From assembly GCA_045534575.1 (NCBI GenBank), contig JAZSJZ010000012.1, positions 8,158 to 72,157 on the forward strand: DNA of 64,000 nt. The letters are read 5' to 3'. The stretch is from UBA4636 sp045534575 (GTDB lineage Bacteria > Bacillota > Clostridia > Christensenellales > Borkfalkiaceae). Below, one piece after another: positions 59,399-64,000 of the stretch. A program made the translations under genes and the position numbers. The notes below the pieces were generated by a model. That model saw nothing but the letters and a program-made list of their open reading frames with translations, ran no database searches and was not told the DNA's origin. The stretch's first letter is position 1, and each line of letters opens with the position of its first letter.

Positions 59399-60010
59399 CT
59401 AATTGCTTGATTGCGAAGATATAAACTCGTTATACTCTTCCATATCCATAAAATATATATCAAAATAAAAATCATCTTCTTTACTTAAATAATCTTTTGG
59501 CAAATATTTTTTATCAAAAGATACGTCTTCATATAAAACATCATAAAGATACACATAGATTACGTTTCTTTTTTCATAATCGATAAGCGCATATTCGAAA
59601 GCACGATGTTTATACTTCTCGTTTTCATGAGTATATGGATTTCTATATCTTGTAAGAAATGCAGGATAATTAAAGTGAATTGTATCAACAAATACAGGTA
59701 TTGGGTCATATCTACCGCGTGATGATAAAGATGCCAAACGGTTCAATTCAATTTCAAAATTTTCTTCATCATAAATTGCAGATAAATAATATTCACTACC
59801 TAAATATTCCCTATCATATAAATATTCATGAAACTCAACAACTTCTTGAACATTATCTAAAGTTGGCGGAAAAATAACCCTTTGGTCATACTTAAAGAAA
59901 TAATCCATTACTCTATGATAATATATAGCCCCTTCATAATTCCTAGCGCATCCACATATATTAAAAAGCATCGCTGAAGTTAAAACAAAAACCAACAATT
60001 TTTTCATCAT
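59399..60010 (-). CDS. Lipoprotein related to the 51841 product, Rhs-associated
   Basis: 203 residues. Signal peptide MMKKLLVFVLTSAMLFNICGC gives a lipobox at ICGC. The mature part is rich in Tyr, Asp and Glu; EYLYDREYLGSEYYLSAIYDEENFEIELNRL aligns with the soluble domain encoded at 51841. AGGG site upstream. A consensus promoter lies at 60207-60235. It is possibly an immunity or accessory lipoprotein of the adjacent Rhs genes; no family name is known to me. Confidence 0.65.
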   Translation of the reverse strand: MMKKLLVFVLTSAMLFNICGCARNYEGAIYYHRVMDYFFKYDQRVIFPPTLDNVQEVVEFHEYLYDREYLGSEYYLSAIYDEENFEIELNRLASLSSRGRYDPIPVFVDTIHFNYPAFLTRYRNPYTHENEKYKHRAFEYALIDYEKRNVIYVYLYDVLYEDVSFDKKYLPKDYLSKEDDFYFDIYFMDMEEYNEFISSQSSN

Positions 60011-60144
60011 AAAATCCCTAAACCTTGCAATATTATTGTTCCTATTACTGTATAAGAAGCGTTATCTAAAAATTTACAATCTAAATTTACGTCTTGCGTT
60101 TGAGGTTTATTATATATACCACTGTTGACTAAAATATTATAAAC

Positions 60145-60212
60145 CTTAAATCATAAGAACTTCCACTTTGAGAGAACTACTCACGATAGAGCCTTCCGTT
60201 AAAGTAATTATA
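60145..60212 (-). pseudogene. Rhs core fragment
   Basis: The minus strand translates YNYFNGRLYRE-stop-FSQSGSSYDLRF. This matches YNYFNGTLYREQYVQNGVSRDLRF of the Rhs gene at 60662, with a stop inside. It is debris of about 23 codons, spliced to the TTGACA block. Confidence 0.6.
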
Positions 60213-60250
60213 ACTTTTTCTAAAAAGTTTGTCAATAGGGCGTTTAACGC
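60207..60250 (-). promoter_or_regulatory. Consensus TTGACA/TATAAT promoter of the 59399 gene
   Basis: TTGACA (60230-60235), 17 bp, TATAAT (60207-60212): a perfect consensus. The -10 hexamer is also the Tyr-Asn codon pair of the Rhs debris. The -35 side is the repeated block. The rest of the 60011-60341 gap holds no supported ORF. Confidence 0.78.
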
Positions 60251-60341
60251 AAAAGTTCAAACGAAAAATGAGTTCAGTTTTCGCCGAACTCATTCTCTAA
60301 AATACCGATATGTTTAATTATATTTATAAATACCTAATACA

Positions 60342-60650
60342 TTATTGTTTTAAGAATTTTTTCTGCAACCCAATCATAATAATTGATGGGAATAAGCAAA
60401 TGAAATAAGAGCAAATAATCATTAAAACAACATTTGCAATATCAGTAAGTTGTTGCGCCATAAAAAATTTTAATGGGATTTTAATTATGATTACAGCAAA
60501 AATTATAATGAGTATATAAGAAAGAAAAACATAAAATATAGCCTTAATAAAACCGATTTCTTTTTTTAGTGTCAAAAAACCTCTTAATAAAACTATTAAC
60601 CAGCCAAAATAAGGTATTAATGCTAAATACATTTCTTTTTTATTATCCAT
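60342..60650 (-). CDS. Small membrane protein, candidate immunity protein to Rhs tip
   Basis: ATG 60650 with AAAGGAG upstream (the TTG 6 bp earlier is rejected); 102 residues with three membrane helices (MYLALIPYFGWLIVLLRGFL; FYVFLSYILIIIFAVIIIKI; VVLMIICSYFICLFPSIIMIG). It lies 11 bp downstream of the Rhs gene. By the general rule of polymorphic toxins this is the immunity position; a membrane immunity suggests a membrane-acting toxin (inference). Confidence 0.62.
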   Translation of the reverse strand: MDNKKEMYLALIPYFGWLIVLLRGFLTLKKEIGFIKAIFYVFLSYILIIIFAVIIIKIPLKFFMAQQLTDIANVVLMIICSYFICLFPSIIMIGLQKKFLKQ

Positions 60651-60661
60651 AATCAACTCCT

Positions 60662-61921
60662 TTAAAATAATTTGATATCTAAACTAAATCCAACTCCATA
60701 CGAAAAACTGATTTTAAGTCTTCCGTTATCCAATTTTATACTACCTCCAATTGAACCAATTAATATCTCCGCATTAATATTTTCGGAATATGCTCCTATG
60801 GTAATTAAAGTCGCTTGAGCCTCAAGTGAAAACTTAGACTGTTCAAAATCAAATACTACACCAGCATTTGCACTCCCTAAAGAAATTCCTATATATTCTT
60901 CATCATTAAAATTGACATGCGCATCTACTAATTTTATGCTTGCATCTATAAGTGTAAATGAAGAAGGCGTAGCTTTAAGTATATCCACATTGTACTTTAT
61001 TAAATATAATTCAGAATGAGCAAGAAATTGCTCACCAAAATATAAGAAATTATTCCAATGAGTGGAAAAAAATTTTGAAATTGAACCATATGACGATGTT
61101 GTAATAAATTTCCTTTTTGGAATATATTGACCACTTTTTAATATACATCCACTTACACTAAGAACTGAAAAAAAAGTAAAATTTACTGAAATTTCAGCTT
61201 CCTTTCCAAATGGATCAAAGAATAAAATAGGATTATTCAAGCAATAAGCATAAAGGTTCAATCCATTGATTGTTTCTGGGGCTAAATAGTCAAGTTTATC
61301 AATCGAAATAAATCTGCCAACTTCGCTGTCGTAGTAACGTGATTTTAAGTAGTAAAGACCTAAGTCCGCATCGTAATAATAACCGCGGTAACGAATAGGG
61401 TTAATGTTACCTATAAACGTTGCAGAAGTGTTTTCAACACCGCTTGCGTTTAACACTTTGTGATTGCCCCAAGCATCGTAAACGTAACGGCAAAGAAGGT
61501 TTCCACTCGCATTAAAAATGCCAACGATATCGCCAAGAGTGTTCTTTAAATAAATGAATTTTTCTTCATTTAAAATAAAGCCTGTGATTCCGCTTACGGT
61601 GTAGATAAACCTTAAATCACGAGAAACTCCGTTTTGAACATATTGCTCACGATAGAGCGTTCCGTTAAAGTAATTATATTGCTTGGTAACACCGCTTGCC
61701 GTTGTTTTGGTTTTTCTCAAGCCTTCTGCATCGTAAGTAAAGGTAGTGGCGTTAGCCTCGCCTTGCTTTTTAAAACTTGCAAGCTTGTTCTCTTTGTTAA
61801 AAGTGGTAGTATTACCAAGATAATTAGTAGGGTTTCCGTTTGAATCATAAGAACAAGTTTTTCCGTTATAAGTTAAAAGCCTATCTGTTGATAAATCGTA
61901 AGAATAGTTAAACGTTTGCAA
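60662..61921 (-). CDS. 5'-truncated Rhs/YD-repeat polymorphic toxin with unique tip
   Basis: 420 residues from a TTG; the open frame continues upstream without an ATG to about 62025, so the true start is unclear and the gene is a truncated orphan. YD repeats are followed by the Rhs core end (NPIRYRGYYYDADLGLYYLK, SRYYDSEVGRFISIDKLDYL, YAYCLNNPILFFDPFGKEAE). After DPFGKE comes a ~180-residue unique tip ending in a glycine-rich beta segment (SYGVGFSLDIKLF). The core is nearly identical in DNA to the Rhs gene at 63178, and the tips are unrelated. The truncated gene may act as a recombination donor of tips. Confidence 0.8.
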   Translation of the reverse strand: MQTFNYSYDLSTDRLLTYNGKTCSYDSNGNPTNYLGNTTTFNKENKLASFKKQGEANATTFTYDAEGLRKTKTTASGVTKQYNYFNGTLYREQYVQNGVSRDLRFIYTVSGITGFILNEEKFIYLKNTLGDIVGIFNASGNLLCRYVYDAWGNHKVLNASGVENTSATFIGNINPIRYRGYYYDADLGLYYLKSRYYDSEVGRFISIDKLDYLAPETINGLNLYAYCLNNPILFFDPFGKEAEISVNFTFFSVLSVSGCILKSGQYIPKRKFITTSSYGSISKFFSTHWNNFLYFGEQFLAHSELYLIKYNVDILKATPSSFTLIDASIKLVDAHVNFNDEEYIGISLGSANAGVVFDFEQSKFSLEAQATLITIGAYSENINAEILIGSIGGSIKLDNGRLKISFSYGVGFSLDIKLF

Positions 61922-61990
61922 CGGTGAAGTTGATAAAACCCCAGTCGTATAAACATAAACGTTTTTAATTATTAAATTGCCGTTATTAAA

Positions 61991-62065
61991 AGTATACTTT
62001 TTTTGAACGCCGTTGTCAATATTTTTCTAAAACAAAAAAGTGTGCCTACCTTACGATAGACACAC
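61991..62065 (-). promoter_or_regulatory. Terminator-promoter cassette R2
   Basis: Minus strand: terminator hairpin 62040-62065 (GTGTGTCTATCG..GGTAGGCACAC plus six T) behind the 62092 gene. Then TTGACA (62014-62019), 17 bp and TATACT (61991-61996) before the truncated Rhs gene. The same bases also read as Rhs-like codons (GVQKKYTFNNG). Confidence 0.72.
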
Positions 62066-62091
62066 CTTCCGCAATTTTGTGTTAATACATA

Positions 62092-62367
62092 TTATGAATA
62101 TTTTTTCATAATAGAAATTACCAGTCTCATAAAATCAAAATATATTACATTTTCATTATTTTGATAATTAATATCTTTACTCAATTGATTCTTAAGAGAT
62201 ACTATTTTTAAAAATGAATCATTATCAATTTTAGAACTTTTTATAAATATGGTACATTTTCCTTTTAAAAATTCATCAAACAAAGCTTTATCTGGCGAAT
62301 TCAAAAATTCATTTGGCACACTTGTATTTAAAAAAAGTTTTATTATATTTTTTTCAATCGAATTCAT
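62092..62367 (-). CDS. Small soluble protein, candidate immunity protein
   Basis: 91 residues with AGGAAG upstream. Helix-rich and charged (MNSIEKNIIKLFLNTSVPNE; KSSKIDNDSFLKIVSLKNQL). It starts 9 bp after the stop of an Rhs-tip fragment and ends just before terminator-promoter cassette R2, which is the standard immunity position. No family recognised. Confidence 0.6.
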   Translation of the reverse strand: MNSIEKNIIKLFLNTSVPNEFLNSPDKALFDEFLKGKCTIFIKSSKIDNDSFLKIVSLKNQLSKDINYQNNENVIYFDFMRLVISIMKKYS

Positions 62368-62376
62368 GTAATCTTC

Positions 62377-62560
62377 CTACCACATATAAAAATAGTGAAA
62401 TGTAATAATATTCCCTGATGAAGTATATAAGCCATTAGCGCCGTTTCCAAAAGCTCTTCCAAGGGACAAAGAGTTTTGCAAACCATTTCTACTTAAATTC
62501 AATGTGAAATTTATACCATTATTAAAAGTATACTTTTTTTGAACACCTTTGTCAATATTT
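62377..62560 (-). pseudogene. Orphan Rhs toxin-tip fragment
   Basis: An open frame of about 60 codons from the R3 cassette (NIDKGVQKKYTFNNGINF...) through SLSLGRAFGNGANGLYTSSG to a TAG at 62377. The first 11 codons equal those before the Rhs gene at 60662, then it diverges. No start codon. It is probably the displaced last part of a toxin kept in front of its immunity gene. Beyond it, up to 62713, only R3 and AT-rich sequence are seen. Confidence 0.5.
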
Positions 62561-62603
62561 TTCTAAAACAAAAAAAAGTGCGCCTATCTTACGATAGACA
62601 CAC
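62527..62603 (-). promoter_or_regulatory. Terminator-promoter cassette R3
   Basis: Minus strand: hairpin 62578-62603 (CTATC/GATAG inner stem) with eight T, then TTGACA (62550-62555), 17 bp and TATACT (62527-62532). It drives the tip fragment and the 62092 gene. Confidence 0.7.
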
Positions 62604-62713
62604 CCTTTTTTCTGTTAATTCTTTACGAATTGTTTAAGCTTACTATGCACACTTTAAAAAGAACTTTTAGAATTTATCGTTAACCAATAAATTAGTTAAA
62701 TCGCTAAGCGTTT

Positions 62714-63160
62714 TTATTCAAAAGTCGTATTGATCCAGTTTAGATAAATTTCTTTTCCTTCTCCAAAAGATAAAAGTGTTTCACCGTCTTTTTCGATTGA
62801 AATTATCGGCAATTTATGCCCTTCGTAAAAATAAGAAGGAGCCGAAACGAAATCAATTGTATCATTAACATTTAAATTGCAGATTTTTTCCGACCAATCT
62901 ATTACAATGAAGTCAGTTTCGCTTGTTTCTGTATCACACGGAAAAGCGTTTTCTTCCGTTAAAATTTTTATTCTCAGTATCGTATCTTGGCTTTTTTCAA
63001 GATATCTAATGTTGATTATAACACCAGACAAAGCAACATAATTCGAATCATCATTATAGTAATTTATCATTTTAGTTCTCAATGGTTTATTCATAAAATC
63101 ACAAGCAACTAAAGTATAAGATATAATAATGCATATAAAAGCCAAAATCATTTTTCTCAT
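62714..63160 (-). CDS. Small lipoprotein, candidate immunity protein of metalloprotease-type Rhs
   Basis: ATG 63160 with AAAGGT upstream is preferred to the 63244 start, which lies in the Rhs gene; 148 residues. Signal peptide MRKMILAFICIIISYTLVAC gives a lipobox. The mature part has a beta-rich domain (YVALSGVIINIRYLEKSQDT; LNVNDTIDFVSAPSYF) of OB-like appearance. It lies 17 bp downstream of the Rhs gene at 63178, the immunity position. A periplasm-facing immunity lipoprotein would fit a toxin acting outside the membrane (inference). Confidence 0.65.
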   Translation of the reverse strand: MRKMILAFICIIISYTLVACDFMNKPLRTKMINYYNDDSNYVALSGVIINIRYLEKSQDTILRIKILTEENAFPCDTETSETDFIVIDWSEKICNLNVNDTIDFVSAPSYFYEGHKLPIISIEKDGETLLSFGEGKEIYLNWINTTFE

Positions 63161-63177
63161 TTTTATTACCTTTATTC

Positions 63178-64000
63178 TTAATATTCTCCAAACAAAAAGA
63201 AATAAGCAACGGGTCCAAATAAAGTAGCCACGGTTAAATACCAATTTCCTCTAATAACATCTTCTTGTCTATGAGGTCTTTCTGACACTCCTCCAAAAAT
63301 ATCCGCTGTAATTTCCCATGGGCGATCATAATATTCTCTTTCACTCCACTCTAACCAAGAAGGTAAACCTATAGCTAAAGCAAATTTAACTGGACCCATT
63401 AAAATTTGTTGAATATTATGCCCATATTCGTGACGCAAATCCGATACGTTTGCTTGTTCATTTAAAAATATAGCACAAAATGACCCCGATCTATTACCAC
63501 TGGTCCTAAATACAGGAGCTCCTTTATAAAAAGAAACTTTTTTTGAATCAATAACAGTCTTTTCGTCACTATTAAAAGGATTCCATCCTATTGCATCCAT
63601 ATCGTTCCTAATATCTTCATCAAATATAGAAGCAACTGCCATGCCTGCATAACTAACCACTGAAGTAGCAACTTGTGCGACCGCTCCACCGACCGGTGTT
63701 AATAACATCACAGCGGCTACAACAGCTATAATTAGCCAAGGCAACTTTCCCGTTGGGTCAATATATGAAATAGGATTATTTAAGCAGTAAGCGTAAAGGT
63801 TGAGTCCGTTCAAAATTGTTGGAGCAAGATAACCAAGCCCGTCAATCGAAATAAATCTGCCAACTTCGCTATCGTAGTAACGTGATTTTAAGTAGTAAAG
63901 ACCTAAGTCAGCATCGTAATAATAACCGCGGTAACGAATAGGGTTGAGATTGCCAACAAAATCTTCTAAATCTTCTTCAACGCCGTTTGCATTTAGCACT
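63178..64000 (-). CDS. Rhs polymorphic toxin with HEYGH metalloprotease-like tip (5' end outside window)
   Basis: The frame is open to the right edge; 274 residues visible. The Rhs core end (NPIRYRGYYYDADLGLYYLK, SRYYDSEVGRFISIDGLGYL, YAYCLNNPISYIDPTGKLPW) is followed by a hydrophobic segment (LIIAVVAAVMLLTPVGG). A ~180-residue tip contains LRHEYGHNIQQ, an HExxH zinc site (63418-63432), and PWEITADIFGG downstream as a possible third-ligand Glu. This suggests a secreted protease toxin. The core DNA is almost identical to that of the gene at 60662. Confidence 0.82.
   Translation of the reverse strand, partial: VLNANGVEEDLEDFVGNLNPIRYRGYYYDADLGLYYLKSRYYDSEVGRFISIDGLGYLAPTILNGLNLYAYCLNNPISYIDPTGKLPWLIIAVVAAVMLLTPVGGAVAQVATSVVSYAGMAVASIFDEDIRNDMDAIGWNPFNSDEKTVIDSKKVSFYKGAPVFRTSGNRSGSFCAIFLNEQANVSDLRHEYGHNIQQILMGPVKFALAIGLPSWLEWSEREYYDRPWEITADIFGGVSERPHRQEDVIRGNWYLTVATLFGPVAYFFLFGEY

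Noticed and set aside
61900..62025. Frameshift at the start of the truncated Rhs gene
   Set aside because: On re-reading, the frame is continuous upstream (VYVYTTGVLSTSPLQTF); only an ATG is lacking, so it is called truncated and not frameshifted.

Overview
The window reads as a chromosomal segment of a low-GC, strictly anaerobic Firmicute of the Clostridia type, probably an uncultured gut organism. The reasons are strong AGGAGG-type ribosome sites, a Bacillota-style origin with DnaA-trios, PFOR, [FeFe] hydrogenases, a GTP-type PEPCK, a DUF1540 protein, a split cobalamin-dependent methionine synthase and ECF transport genes. I do not assign a genus.

Layout. 1-4.4 kb (minus): a hydrogen-sensing cassette with a 2Fe-2S thioredoxin-like ferredoxin, a group C [FeFe]-hydrogenase with a PAS domain (HydS type), a SpoIIE-type phosphatase and a monomeric [FeFe]-hydrogenase cut by the window edge. 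4.5-13.1 kb (minus): a complete histidine operon, yerC-hisZ-hisG-hisD-hisC-hisB-hisH-hisA-hisF-hisIE-hisJ, with a palindromic candidate operator over its -10 box. 13.3-14.7 kb: a BspA-like leucine-rich-repeat lipoprotein. 14.7-18.6 kb: metH core, its separate activation domain, and metF. 18.6-23.7 kb: Fe-S aldo/keto reductase, Wzm/Wzt-type polysaccharide exporter, flippase-like membrane protein, rplI. 23.8-38.1 kb: mostly plus-strand genes, including a DUF1540 protein, a very acidic protein, a MacB/FtsX-type ABC exporter, PEPCK (minus), a preQ1 riboswitch with queT, and a PfoR-like PTS-IIC protein. 38.2-43.9 kb (minus): small membrane proteins, rpsI-rplM, truA and the ECF module. 44-51.5 kb: PFOR and a large pectinesterase-like lipoprotein.

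The replication origin lies at about 54.54-54.91 kb: DnaA boxes, a GC-rich spacer and six perfect DnaA-trios immediately before dnaN. dnaA is not adjacent and is not in the window. To the right run dnaN, rpmH, rnpA, yidD, yidC and jag; to the left run rsmG and a SLOG gene. From 59.3 kb to the right end (with satellites at 51.8-53.3 kb) is an Rhs polymorphic-toxin region: 5'-truncated Rhs genes with a shared core and different tips, small immunity candidates, Rhs debris, and a repeated terminator plus promoter cassette.

Three kinds of unexplained repeat stand out. First, a dispersed element with the core TATAAGCCCGTTAT, 13 copies, mostly at 3' ends of genes, often shaped as a terminator, and once inside ecfA1. 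Second, three cloverleaf-like arrays of short hairpins joined by fixed 7-nt spacers. Third, repeated TTGACA-bearing promoter blocks in the Rhs region. QueT and the ECF module probably work together, as do MetF, MetH and the MetH activation protein. I found no tRNA, rRNA or CRISPR array.
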